DNA from: Pseudomonadota bacterium
Lineage (GTDB): Bacteria; Pseudomonadota; Gammaproteobacteria; Burkholderiales; Burkholderiaceae_B
DNA: 8,782 bases
Reading direction: 5' to 3'
Assembly (NCBI GenBank): GCA_023386765.1
Contig: JAEWJD010000090.1
Coordinates: 1-8,782, forward strand
The notes beneath the pieces were generated by a model. The model made no database searches. It was not told where the DNA came from and was given only the letters and a program-made list of their open reading frames with translations. Below, in pieces: positions 1 to 7,018 of the stretch. Positions within the stretch are counted from its first letter, which is position 1. Every line of letters begins with the position of its first letter. Position numbers and translations under genes: made by a program.

Positions 1-1542
1 CTCCGCGACCCGGTGGCCGGGGATCTCATGCACCAGCCGGCAGCCCTGTTGACGGGCGTGGTGGTCGGCGCGGGCATAGAGCGCCTTTCCGCTGAGCCCT
101 TCCAGCCAGTCCAGCCGCGTCAGCCGGAAGACTTCGCGGGCCGCCGCGGCGCAGCGCAGGTGGGTGGCGTCCCGGCCCAGCACGAAGGTGTCGCCGTAGT
201 CACCCTCGTAGCCGTCCCAGACCGGGCCGATGTCCAGAACGAAGAGGTCTTTTTCTCCCAGGCGGCGCTGGAAATCGGTGGGATGGACTGCGGGCGATTG
301 GCTGTCGGGGCCAAAGCGTACATACGTGGGGTGCCAGTTATGGCTCGAACCCATATGGCGCAGATGGGCGTCGGCCGCCGTGATGGCTTGGCGGGTGGTC
401 ATGCCGGGATGAATCAGGGCGGCGATCTCGTGCACGGCCCGCATGGAACGAGCCCGTGCGCGCAGGATGCCGTCCAGGGTGAAGGCAGGGCCGACCTGCT
501 CCCAGGGGTGCAAGGGAGTGGGCGAGGCCGGGCCGCCCGGCAGGAAGGCTTCGCTGAAAAAACGTTCGTGGGGCAGACCGGCGGCGCTCAGTTGCTGCCG
601 GGCTGCCTGCACCATGGCTGGGTTGCCGCAGGCGAACACCATCGTGCGTGACCAGTCGTGGCCGCCGTCCAGGGCGCGTTGTTGCACATAGGCCGGGGAA
701 TCTGCTGCCGGGCCGGACAGCACGGCCTCCCAGCGCAGGCCTGAGTGCTTGCCCTGCAAGGCATCCAGGCGTTCTGCCGCATAACAGTCGGCTGACTCGC
801 GCCCGCCCCAGTAAAGGGTAATGTGCTGCGTCTGACGTTGTTGCAAGGCCGCCATCAGGATGGGGAACACCCCGGCGAAGCCCGTACCGGTTGCCAGCAA
901 CACCAGATGGTCCACGCCTTGCGGCCAGCTTCCCCGAGGCCAGACGCAATGGCCTTGCGGGCCCTCCAGCGCCAGGGTGTCACCTTCCCGAAGGGCGGGC
1001 AGCAAACCGTCGGTAAACGCCCCGCCTGCCTGACGGCGGATGTGGAGCTCCAGCGATGCGGCATCGCTGGCCTGCGGCAGGTTGGCGATCGAGAAGGCAC
1101 GCCGCTGGCCGTCCGGCAGGCATAGCCGAACATGCTGGCCTGGCTGGTGCGGGAAGTCTGCCTGTTGCGGCAGCGTCAGCACGAGCCGGGTCACGTCCGC
1201 ACTGAGCGGCAGGCGCGCAGCCACGCGCGCGGTGAACCGCTGCGGCGCGGCTTGCGGCTGCCAATGGGGAAAGCGCAGCCGCAGGTCGCTCAGGGCGCGG
1301 CATTGGCACAGCAGCAATTCGCTGGAAGCCACAGGGTAGCTGCGCTCGTGGGCGGGCGTGAGCCGCTCGAAGTCGCCTTCCAGCACCTCGGCGCGGCAGG
1401 AGCCGCATTCGCCGCGTTGACAGGAGAACGGTACGGTCGCGCCGCTGGCCAGGGCGTCTTGCAGCAGGCTCGATGCGCCGGCGCTGGTGAACGTGCCGTG
1501 TTCCAGGGTGATGCAATGGGCAGGGGGTGGGGCTTGCGTCAT
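1..1542 (-). CDS. 2Fe-2S ferredoxin / FAD-NAD(P)H reductase / M24 metallohydrolase fusion (3' end outside window)
   Basis: The frame is open from ATG at 1542 to the left edge: 514 codons with no stop. Residues 8-90 form a plant-type 2Fe-2S ferredoxin domain, with cluster cysteines C41, C46, C49 and C79 (or C81). Residues about 102-335 form a ferredoxin-NADP+ reductase-like module: FAD motif RAFSIAN (148-154), nucleotide-binding GTGFAGVFP (219-227), ACGNPAM (304-310), and SEAF near its end (330-333). This Fd-FNR order is that of BenC- and MmoC-type oxygenase reductases. After a Pro-rich linker (335-348), residues from about 353 match a single-domain M24 'pita-bread' hydrolase. They include WHPTYVRFG (403-411), metal ligands D437 and D448 (spacing 11, as in methionine aminopeptidase) and GH at 509-510, with H510 62 residues after D448. 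The last two expected Glu ligands would lie beyond the edge. No in-frame ATG, or start with a ribosome site, occurs near the junction, so this reads as one polypeptide. The protein is probably cytoplasmic; its substrate is unknown. The ribosome site at 1542 is weak. Confidence 0.9.
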   Translation of the reverse strand, partial: MTQAPPPAHCITLEHGTFTSAGASSLLQDALASGATVPFSCQRGECGSCRAEVLEGDFERLTPAHERSYPVASSELLLCQCRALSDLRLRFPHWQPQAAPQRFTARVAARLPLSADVTRLVLTLPQQADFPHQPGQHVRLCLPDGQRRAFSIANLPQASDAASLELHIRRQAGGAFTDGLLPALREGDTLALEGPQGHCVWPRGSWPQGVDHLVLLATGTGFAGVFPILMAALQQRQTQHITLYWGGRESADCYAAERLDALQGKHSGLRWEAVLSGPAADSPAYVQQRALDGGHDWSRTMVFACGNPAMVQAARQQLSAAGLPHERFFSEAFLPGGPASPTPLHPWEQVGPAFTLDGILRARARSMRAVHEIAALIHPGMTTRQAITAADAHLRHMGSSHNWHPTYVRFGPDSQSPAVHPTDFQRRLGEKDLFVLDIGPVWDGYEGDYGDTFVLGRDATHLRCAAAAREVFRLTRLDWLEGLSGKALYARADHHARQQGCRLVHEIPGHRVAE

Positions 1543-1620
1543 GGCGCGGTGTCCGGGCGGGAATAACGGCGCCAATGTAGCGATAGAATGGCCTCTCAAG
1601 ATAGGGCCATATTATTGAAA
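1543..1620. promoter_or_regulatory. Divergent control region between fusion gene and MocR regulator
   Basis: The 78 bases separate two divergent start codons. A good -10 candidate for the regulator, TAGAAT, is at 1584-1589, but no convincing -35 precedes it. Around it are two copies of GATAG (1582-1586 and 1600-1604, 18 bases apart, same strand) and an inverted pair ATGGCC (1588-1593) / GGCCAT (1605-1610) with an 11-base spacer. MocR-family regulators commonly bind direct repeats in such spacers and often repress themselves. The repeats are seen; their use as the operator is inference. Confidence 0.5.
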
Positions 1621-3054
1621 ATGAACAAGCCACTTTCCTCGCCAGGGCGCAGCGCCGCGAGTCTTGATTTGCCCTTGGGGGCCCCGCGGACGGGAGAGTC
1701 CAAGCAGAGCTGGGTGTACCGTGAGATCCGTCAGCGCATCTTGCGCGGCCTGTTGCCCGCCGGTACGCGCCTGCCTTCTACGCGCAGCCTGGCGCAGGCC
1801 TGGTGCGTGGCACGATCGACGGTCGAGGCGGCCTACGATCAGTTGCGCAGCGAGGGCTACAGTGCCGGTTCCGTCGGTTCCGGTACCTATGTGGCGGCGG
1901 TGATTCCCGATAATTTCTTCCACCGTGGCGTGCCGGGCGAGGGCAGGCAAGGCAAGGAGGCGAGCCTGTCGGCGCGGGGTCGCGAGCGCAATCCGCGCGG
2001 CGCCGATGCGGCGCTGTTTCCCATGATGGCCTGGGCACGCGCATTGGCCGCCGGCGCTCGCCAGGCCACGCCAGCGCAGTTGGCGATCGACGACGCTCAA
2101 GGCTGGCGCGGTCTGCGTGAACAGATTGCGCGCTATCTGGGGGCGGCGCGCGGCATCCATTGCGATCCGGATTGCATTGTCGTGTTGGCCGGCATCCGGG
2201 ATGGACTGGACCTGAGTGCGCGCTTGCTGCTCACGGCAGGGGATAAGGTGCTGGTTGAAGATCCTGGTTATCTCACTGCCTATCCGATTTTCAGTCGCTA
2301 CACCGACCAGGTGCTGCCGCTGGCCATCGACGCCCAGGGGTTTCCGGTGGCTGCGGCCAGACGCCAGCGTGGCGTCAGGCTGGTGCATGTGACGCCTGCC
2401 CATCAGTCGCCCACCGGAATCACCATGCCGGTGTCGCGCCGCCTGGAGTTGCTGGCCTGGGCTGAACAGCAGGGTTGCTGGATTCTCGAAGACGATTACG
2501 ACAGCGAATTCAATTACGAGGGGGCGCCCCTGGCAGCCCTCAAAAGCCTGGATGCCGGTGAGCGGGTCATCCATTGCGGCAGTTTCAACAAAACGCTCTA
2601 CAACGCTCTGCGCATCGGCTATGCCGTCGTGCCGGGAACGCTGGTCGAGCGCTTTGTCCAGGCGCGCCGGGACACCGGGCGGGCTGCCAGCATCATCGAG
2701 CAGATGGCCTTGGCCGAACTCCTGCGCAGCGGCGGCTTTGCGCGGCACGTACGCAAGGCCCGCAATGTCTATGCCCGGCGTCGCGATCAGGTACTGCAGT
2801 GCCTGCGCCAGGCCGTGGGCGAGGCCAGCCTGCGTGTCAGCGGCGCGCAGGCTGGTTTTCATTTGGTGTGGTGGCCGCCGCCCGGCTGGGATGTCACGGC
2901 GTTGCTGGGTGATCCGCGTGCGGCCGAGCTGGGCCTGCGGCCCATCACGGCTTTCAGCCGCCGGGTCCAGACCGAGCCCGGCATCGTGATCGGCTTCAGC
3001 GCCCTGGATGACACGGACATGGAAACGCTGGCTGCCTGGCTGGCGCAGAACTGA
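1621..3054 (+). CDS. MocR/GabR-family PLP-dependent transcriptional regulator
   Basis: This is a GntR-type winged helix fused to a fold-type I aminotransferase-like domain. The 477-residue length is normal for MocR proteins. The winged helix spans about residues 31-91 (WVYREIRQRIL, then LPSTRSLAQ, ending GSGTYVA). The aminotransferase part carries TPAHQSPTG (258-266), EDDYDSEF (290-297) and GSFNKTLYNALRIGY, with K324 as the presumed PLP lysine. D291, Y293 and K324 keep the spacing of Asp279, Tyr281 and Lys312 of GabR, so PLP binding is likely. Such proteins are regulators that sense a PLP-reactive amine or amino acid, not enzymes. It is divergent from the ferredoxin-reductase-M24 fusion, its likely target. 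No pdxS/pdxT genes are nearby, so a PdxR role is not supported. ATG 1621 is chosen over in-frame ATG 1588, because 1588 overlaps a TAGAAT -10 candidate and would add 11 residues ahead of the family's usual start. Both starts have poor ribosome sites. Confidence 0.9.
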   Translation: MNKPLSSPGRSAASLDLPLGAPRTGESKQSWVYREIRQRILRGLLPAGTRLPSTRSLAQAWCVARSTVEAAYDQLRSEGYSAGSVGSGTYVAAVIPDNFFHRGVPGEGRQGKEASLSARGRERNPRGADAALFPMMAWARALAAGARQATPAQLAIDDAQGWRGLREQIARYLGAARGIHCDPDCIVVLAGIRDGLDLSARLLLTAGDKVLVEDPGYLTAYPIFSRYTDQVLPLAIDAQGFPVAAARRQRGVRLVHVTPAHQSPTGITMPVSRRLELLAWAEQQGCWILEDDYDSEFNYEGAPLAALKSLDAGERVIHCGSFNKTLYNALRIGYAVVPGTLVERFVQARRDTGRAASIIEQMALAELLRSGGFARHVRKARNVYARRRDQVLQCLRQAVGEASLRVSGAQAGFHLVWWPPPGWDVTALLGDPRAAELGLRPITAFSRRVQTEPGIVIGFSALDDTDMETLAAWLAQN

Positions 3055-3071
3055 TGACGTCGTTGGCCGGA

Positions 3072-3101
3072 TTGCCGCGTGCCTGGCGGCCTGAGTAGAA
3101 T
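3072..3101 (+). promoter_or_regulatory. Sigma-70-type promoter of the small membrane protein
   Basis: TTGCCG at 3072-3077 and TAGAAT at 3096-3101 are separated by 18 bases, close to the consensus arrangement. Transcription would begin near 3108, about 21 bases before ATG 3129. The site lies after the stop of the MocR gene, so the membrane protein gene is probably transcribed on its own. Confidence 0.55.
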
Positions 3102-3128
3102 TGCCGCTCCTGTCCCGCATCCCCCCTC

Positions 3129-3566
3129 ATGAAGCCATCCTCCTGCAGAGGTCCCGTGGTCACCCCGACGCAAAACAACCGCCGTCCCTGGTATGTCAGT
3201 CTTCTGGCTTTCGTGCTGTTGTGTATCAACGGCGGTCTTCTCATCGGGAGAGGCTTGCCCACGCTCTGGCTGGGGCTCACCCATGAGGGGTCTGTCTATG
3301 TGTTCCTCTTGGTGGTCATGCTCAACGTGATCTGGCTGGCGAACGCGGTGGCATCGGTTGGCGTATTGCGCGGCGCGGCCTGGGCGCGCACGCTGCTGGT
3401 GGCGGGGGTCTTTGCTTTGTGGCTGGTGACGTCCGCCGACATGCCGGATCCCTCGGTGGGTCAGATCGCCTTGCGCCTGTTTATCTACGCGCTGGTGCTC
3501 TGGCCTTTGTTCACCGCCAGGGCCAATGCCTATTTCCGGGGCGCGCGGAAACCCGCGTCGGCGTAG
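3129..3566 (+). CDS. Small four-helix integral membrane protein, function unknown
   Basis: I do not recognise a named family. The 145-residue product has four hydrophobic segments at about residues 21-42, 55-78, 85-102 and 110-130, which should span the inner membrane. Arg/Lys-rich ends (NNRR before helix 1, FRGARKP after helix 4) suggest both termini are cytoplasmic by the positive-inside rule. No cysteine pair, histidine cluster, signal peptidase site or enzymatic motif stands out. ATG 3129 has no ribosome site. An in-frame GTG at 3156, preceded by AGAGG (3147-3151), is a serious alternative; it gives a 136-residue protein with a shorter N-terminal tail and leaves all four helices intact. 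The gene has its own promoter candidate and converges with the P450 gene, so a functional link to either neighbour is not indicated. Confidence 0.8.
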   Translation: MKPSSCRGPVVTPTQNNRRPWYVSLLAFVLLCINGGLLIGRGLPTLWLGLTHEGSVYVFLLVVMLNVIWLANAVASVGVLRGAAWARTLLVAGVFALWLVTSADMPDPSVGQIALRLFIYALVLWPLFTARANAYFRGARKPASA

Positions 3567-3583
3567 GCCCTGCCGCCGGACGG

Positions 3584-3622
3584 TGTCCCCGAGGGGGCAA
3601 GCGGCCCGATGCCGCCTGGCCG
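3584..3622. terminator. GC-rich hairpin pair between convergent genes, possible terminator
   Basis: TGTCCCC (3584-3590) faces GGGGGCA (3593-3599) with one G-T wobble and a very tight loop. GCGGCC (3601-3606) pairs with GGCCGC (3617-3622). No T run follows on either strand, so intrinsic termination would be weak. The position, between the stop codons at 3566 and 3624, fits a bidirectional 3' end. From memory, similar GC-rich spacers recur in Bordetella and Achromobacter genomes; that resemblance is not checked. Confidence 0.35.
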
Positions 3623-3623
3623 C

Positions 3624-5051
3624 TCAGGTCGGCGCGTCGTCGATCCGCCGGATTGCCAGCCGTAAGGCCTGAGCCGGTCGCAGGGTGATGTTGAGTACCG
3701 GGCGTGGAGGCGGTGCATCCTTGCAGACGGTAAATTCAAAGCGTTGCAGCAGCAAGGCAGCGAGGAGCCCCATCTCCGTCATCGCGAGATGCTGGCCGAG
3801 ACACACCCGCGGGCCGGCACCGAAAGGAAAGTAAGCGCCACGCGGTATGTCCGGTGCCTGTTTCGCAAAACGCTCGGGCCGGAAGCGCTGCGGGTCGGGG
3901 AAACTGCGGAGATCGCCCTGAATGGCCTGCACCGGGATCATGAACAGCGTGCGCGCCGGGAAGGTCCAGCCGCCCAGGCGCAGGGAGCGTGTCGCGCGGC
4001 GGCTCATCAGCATCGGCGCGGCCGGGTAGAGGCGCATGGTTTCCTTGAGCGTCTGGAACAGATAGCCGGCATGCTGCAGGGCATCGATGGTTGGCATATC
4101 CGGCGCCAGTGCGGAACGGACGGTGGCGCGGGCGCGGGCTTGTGCGTCCGGGTTGGCGGCCATGCACCATGCCCACCATGTCAGGGTCGCTGCCGTGGTT
4201 TCGTGGCCGGCGAGAAACAGGGTCATGCATTCGGCGCGTACGTCGCGCAATGATGATGCCGAGAAATCCGGGCGAGACGCCAGCAGGCGACTCAGCAGGT
4301 CTTGCGGCCAGGCGTCGCGAGCGACGGCCAGGCGCGCCTGTACCTGTTGGTCGATCATTGTCTGCAAAAACAGTCGGGCTCGCCGTTGCCGGTGTTTCCA
4401 TGGCAGCCAGTCCGGCAGGCTTGCCGGCGCATAGAACGCGGCGTGGGTGCTGGCGCTGGTGATGCGAACCGCTTGCTCGATGGCGCTGGCGTCTTCGTCG
4501 TGGCTGCCGGAAAACACCATCCGCAGGATGACCTCCATGGTCATTTCCGCCAGGCGGCTTTCGATGGGCCAGTGGGCGTGCGTCCGTGGCCAGCGGGCCA
4601 GCGACTGTGCGGCCGTTGCGGTGATCAAGGGCGCGAAGGCCTGAACCGCCTTGGGCGCGAACCCAGGGTTCAAGGCTTGCCGGCGGCTGCGCCAGGCATC
4701 GCCTTCCGTGGTGAGCACGCTTTGTCCGTGGATCTGCGCAAACGCGCGCACGCCACGCTCCCAGCGGATCAGCGCGTCATGCTCTTCAAGCAGCAGTTCG
4801 CGTACCAGCTGCGGGTCGTACAACACCACGGCGTGCTCGGGCCAGATACGTAGATGCACTAGGTCTCCATGGCGCTGCTGCCAGGCAGCCAGCGCGCCGG
4901 GCAGGTCGCGCGCCATCGGGCCGAGCAGTCGCCAGCCCGCCAGGCCGGGTCGTGGGCCGGGAGGCCAGGGGCCGGCCTGGGTGTCGGTGCCGGATCGGCT
5001 CTCGGAAGCGGGGCGGTGTACAGGGCAGCGGGGCATGAGCGTGGAATCCAT
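3624..5051 (-). CDS. Cytochrome P450 monooxygenase
   Basis: This is a haem-thiolate monooxygenase that would insert one oxygen atom from O2 into an unknown organic substrate. From ATG 5051 (475 residues) the signatures appear in order: a Pro-rich PWPPGPRPG near the N terminus, C-helix WRSRR (W120, R124), I-helix AGHETT (281-286), ExxR in KETMR (E337, R340), PERF (392-395), and haem loop FPFGAGPRVCLG with ligand C417. The domain is complete and has no membrane anchor, signal peptide or fused reductase. It therefore needs separate redox partners, and none is adjacent. The overall pattern resembles bacterial enzymes of the CYP4/CYP102 type rather than P450cam, but subfamily and substrate cannot be set by eye. 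The frame extends upstream to a TTG at 5102, which would add 17 basic residues unlike the family; ATG 5036 is another possibility. The gene is divergent from an AraC-type regulator, its likely controller. Confidence 0.93.
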   Translation of the reverse strand: MDSTLMPRCPVHRPASESRSGTDTQAGPWPPGPRPGLAGWRLLGPMARDLPGALAAWQQRHGDLVHLRIWPEHAVVLYDPQLVRELLLEEHDALIRWERGVRAFAQIHGQSVLTTEGDAWRSRRQALNPGFAPKAVQAFAPLITATAAQSLARWPRTHAHWPIESRLAEMTMEVILRMVFSGSHDEDASAIEQAVRITSASTHAAFYAPASLPDWLPWKHRQRRARLFLQTMIDQQVQARLAVARDAWPQDLLSRLLASRPDFSASSLRDVRAECMTLFLAGHETTAATLTWWAWCMAANPDAQARARATVRSALAPDMPTIDALQHAGYLFQTLKETMRLYPAAPMLMSRRATRSLRLGGWTFPARTLFMIPVQAIQGDLRSFPDPQRFRPERFAKQAPDIPRGAYFPFGAGPRVCLGQHLAMTEMGLLAALLLQRFEFTVCKDAPPPRPVLNITLRPAQALRLAIRRIDDAPT

Positions 5052-5121
5052 GTGATGTTGACCCGATTCTGCCGCGTGCTGGCGCCGCTTTCTTGAACCC
5101 AAACGACATCGTTATGCACCC

Positions 5122-5127
5122 TATACT
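5122..5127 (+). promoter_or_regulatory. -10 element upstream of AraC-type regulator
   Basis: TATACT is a near-consensus -10 hexamer. TTGAAC at 5093-5098 is the nearest -35-like sequence, but the 23-base gap is too long, so activator help or a different -35 is possible. Transcription from this element would start about 5134, only one or two bases before ATG 5136. That implies a leaderless message from 5136 or real initiation further in. Confidence 0.4.
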
Positions 5128-5135
5128 TCCTCTCC

Positions 5136-6068
5136 ATGAGCCTTGTTTCTCCCTGCCTGAGTTGCCCCGATCCGTGGGCCCGAGCGCCCATGGCCGGGCA
5201 GGGCGGATCGCGGCCGCGTGCGCGGTTGCTCCTGCCGCCGGCGGGTCTGCAGGGAGCGGTTGTGGCGATCATCCTTCGCGACACGCGCGGATTTACCTTG
5301 AGCGATGCGCAGAGGCTGACCCATCTGCCGGCATCCGCGCTGGTCAGCCTGTCGTGGTGCGAGGGCGCCGAGACCGGGCGGATCATCGGCCATGCGCAGG
5401 GTGTTGAATGGCAGCGTTACGGGGCCGGCCTCATCCTGTCGGGCAGCCAGGCGCGCCCGACGGTCAGTTGGGCACAGGGCAGCGGCCGGGCCGCGATGAT
5501 CTGTTTCCATGCGCAGGCGGCGCAAGCCCTGTTTCAACTGGATCTGGCCGCGATCCAGGATGCCAGTGTCGATGCGCGCGCCGCGCTGGGCGACAGCTGG
5601 TTCGACTGTCTTGGCGCTCTGGCTGCGGCGCAGACGGATGAGGCCATTCGATTGGCGCTGCAGCAGCATCTGGTGCCGCGCTGGCAACGTCTGGTGGATC
5701 ACGGACGGCCGGTGCCTTTGTTGCGCACGGCCGGCCGTGAGTGGGCCAGGAGGCTGGCCTGGCTGGCGCGCGACTGGCGCCGCACGCACAGCCCGCGCCA
5801 CGTCGAGCGACGCATCAAGGCCTATAGCGGGCGCTCATTGCGGGCTTGGCAGTCGCTGGTCAGAACGGAATCGCTGTTCTTTGCCGCGCGTGAGCAGTTC
5901 GCCGCACAGGGCGCGCTGGATTGGGCCGCAATGGCCCATGATGAGGGATTTTCCGACCAGGCTCACCTGAGCCGGGCGGTAAAGCGCATCACCGGCTTTG
6001 CGCCGGCCGAGTTCGCCCGGCGCTTCGCGCAGGACGAGTCGTTCTGGCTGTACCGCCTGTGGGTGTAA
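5136..6068 (+). CDS. AraC-family transcriptional regulator
   Basis: This 310-residue DNA-binding regulator has the AraC C-terminal double helix-turn-helix at about residues 218-300. The second motif is the clearest: LDWAAMAHDEGFSDQAHLSR followed by AVKRITGFAPAEFARRF. The N-terminal part (about 28-180), including LPPAGLQGAVVAIILRDTRG and the LPAS...LSW stretch, resembles the ligand-sensing domain of a group of AraC proteins of largely unknown ligands. No membrane segment is seen. It is divergent from the P450 gene with an 84-base gap, so regulation of the P450, perhaps by its substrate, is the simplest reading. The start is uncertain: ATG 5136 lacks a ribosome site and sits almost on the predicted transcription start. 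ATG 5190 (residue 19) would leave a normal leader and loses only residues that fit poorly with the family. Confidence 0.88.
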   Translation: MSLVSPCLSCPDPWARAPMAGQGGSRPRARLLLPPAGLQGAVVAIILRDTRGFTLSDAQRLTHLPASALVSLSWCEGAETGRIIGHAQGVEWQRYGAGLILSGSQARPTVSWAQGSGRAAMICFHAQAAQALFQLDLAAIQDASVDARAALGDSWFDCLGALAAAQTDEAIRLALQQHLVPRWQRLVDHGRPVPLLRTAGREWARRLAWLARDWRRTHSPRHVERRIKAYSGRSLRAWQSLVRTESLFFAAREQFAAQGALDWAAMAHDEGFSDQAHLSRAVKRITGFAPAEFARRFAQDESFWLYRLWV

Positions 6069-6070
6069 AA

Positions 6071-6103
6071 GACCTCGTGCGGCGGGCCTGTGCCCGCCAC
6101 ATG
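6071..6103 (-). terminator. Intrinsic-type terminator downstream of dkgB (possibly bidirectional)
   Basis: GGCGGGC (6081-6087) and GCCCGCC (6092-6098) form a perfect 7-bp stem with loop CTGT. The stem continues past one C-A mismatch for four more pairs (6076-6079 with 6100-6103, one of them G-T). On the minus strand the hairpin is followed within a few bases by TCTTTT, as expected for the 3' end of dkgB. On the plus strand no T run follows, so termination of the AraC-type gene by it would be weaker. Confidence 0.6.
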
Positions 6104-6114
6104 GGTGCACGGCT

Positions 6115-6921
6115 TCAGTCCCAGAGCGGCGCCAGGCCTTCTGGATCGACCTCCCGGCCGTTGCGTTCCAGCGTGGCGATCGAGGCCATGTCCGCCGCGT
6201 CGAGTTTCAAATCGCGCGCCCGCAGATTGCTGGCCAGGTTCTCGCGCTTGGTCGAGGAGGGGATGACCGCATAACCCAGCTGCAGGGCCCATGCCAGCGC
6301 GACCTGGGCCACGGTGGCGCCATGCTTGGCGGCGATGCCGGCCAGCAGCGGATCCTTGAGGACCTTGCCATAGGCCAGCGTCATGTACGAGGTCACGGCA
6401 ATGTCGTGCGCCTGGAGAAAGGCGGTGAGTTTTGCATTCTGCAGATAAGGGCTCAGCTCGATCTGGTTGGTGGCGATCTCGCCCCGGCCCACGACGGCGA
6501 TGGCTTGCCGGGTCAGTTCGATATTGAAATTCGAGATGCCGATCTGGCGGGTCAGGCCCTGTGCCTTGGCTTCGGCAAGCGCCTCCATGAATTCTGCCAG
6601 TGCGACGCCGTTGCCCGGTGCGGGCCAATGGATCAGCGTCAGGTCGACATAATCAGTGCGCAGTTTCTTCAGGCTCTCGCGCAGGCTGGGGACCAGCTTG
6701 TTGCGGGCGTAGTTGTCGGTCCAGATCTTGGTGGTCAGGAAAAGCGCGTCACGCTCGATGCGGCTGTCGGCCACCGCCTGGCCGACTTCACTCTCGTTGC
6801 CATAGATCTGCGCGGTGTCGATGGCGCGGTAGCCGACATCCAGTGCGTTGCGTACGGAATCGATGGCGTCCTGGCCGGTCAGGCGGAAGGTACCGACGCC
6901 GAAAGAAGGAATGGAGCTCAT
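6115..6921 (-). CDS. dkgB: Aldo/keto reductase, 2,5-diketo-D-gluconate reductase B / methylglyoxal reductase type
   Basis: This NADPH-dependent cytosolic reductase of carbonyl compounds (methylglyoxal, 2,5-diketogluconate and other small aldehydes in the E. coli enzyme) has 268 residues, against 267 in E. coli DkgB. It is alignable by memory along its length: FGVGTFRL (7-14), YRAIDTAQIYGNE (31-43), LRTDYVDLTLIHWP (87-100), IGISNFNI (127-134), TNQIELSPYLQN (151-162), TSYMTLAYGK (177-186), IPSSTKRENL (220-229) and a C-terminal EGLAPLWD. The catalytic tetrad is D35, Y40, K65 and H98. IPSSTKRENL supplies the family's NADPH phosphate-binding residues. ATG 6921 matches the family N terminus and has AGGA eight bases upstream. 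It lies 222 bases downstream of the acetyltransferase gene in the same direction; the palindrome in that gap suggests its own control. The divergent LysR partner found in E. coli is absent here. Confidence 0.94.
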   Translation of the reverse strand: MSSIPSFGVGTFRLTGQDAIDSVRNALDVGYRAIDTAQIYGNESEVGQAVADSRIERDALFLTTKIWTDNYARNKLVPSLRESLKKLRTDYVDLTLIHWPAPGNGVALAEFMEALAEAKAQGLTRQIGISNFNIELTRQAIAVVGRGEIATNQIELSPYLQNAKLTAFLQAHDIAVTSYMTLAYGKVLKDPLLAGIAAKHGATVAQVALAWALQLGYAVIPSSTKRENLASNLRARDLKLDAADMASIATLERNGREVDPEGLAPLWD

Positions 6922-7018
6922 GAGGAAGGTCCTGGAAAAGTGAGGGGAAACGCAAGCGCAGCTGCGCAGGGCGGCGGCCTGTGCGTTGCGGATGCCTGCC
7001 AGTCTGCCCCTTTTGGGC

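Noticed and set aside
1..500. M24 domain as a separate downstream gene
   Set aside because: No stop codon separates it from the reductase domain. The only start-like codon near the junction (a TTG around residue 344) lacks a purine-rich ribosome site.
13..651. 212-codon plus-strand open frame at the left edge
   Set aside because: It is antisense to the fusion gene, whose minus-strand frame shows clear ferredoxin, reductase and M24 motifs. The plus frame shows no domain and is expected in GC-rich DNA.
1612..3120. 502-codon minus-strand open frame opposite the MocR gene
   Set aside because: Its translation is rich in Arg/Gln/Ala with no recognisable motif, while the plus strand encodes an intact MocR protein over the same span.
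5052..5102. Upstream extension of the P450 to a TTG at 5102
   Set aside because: It adds a basic, low-complexity 17-residue tail without a ribosome site or family support; ATG 5051 suffices.
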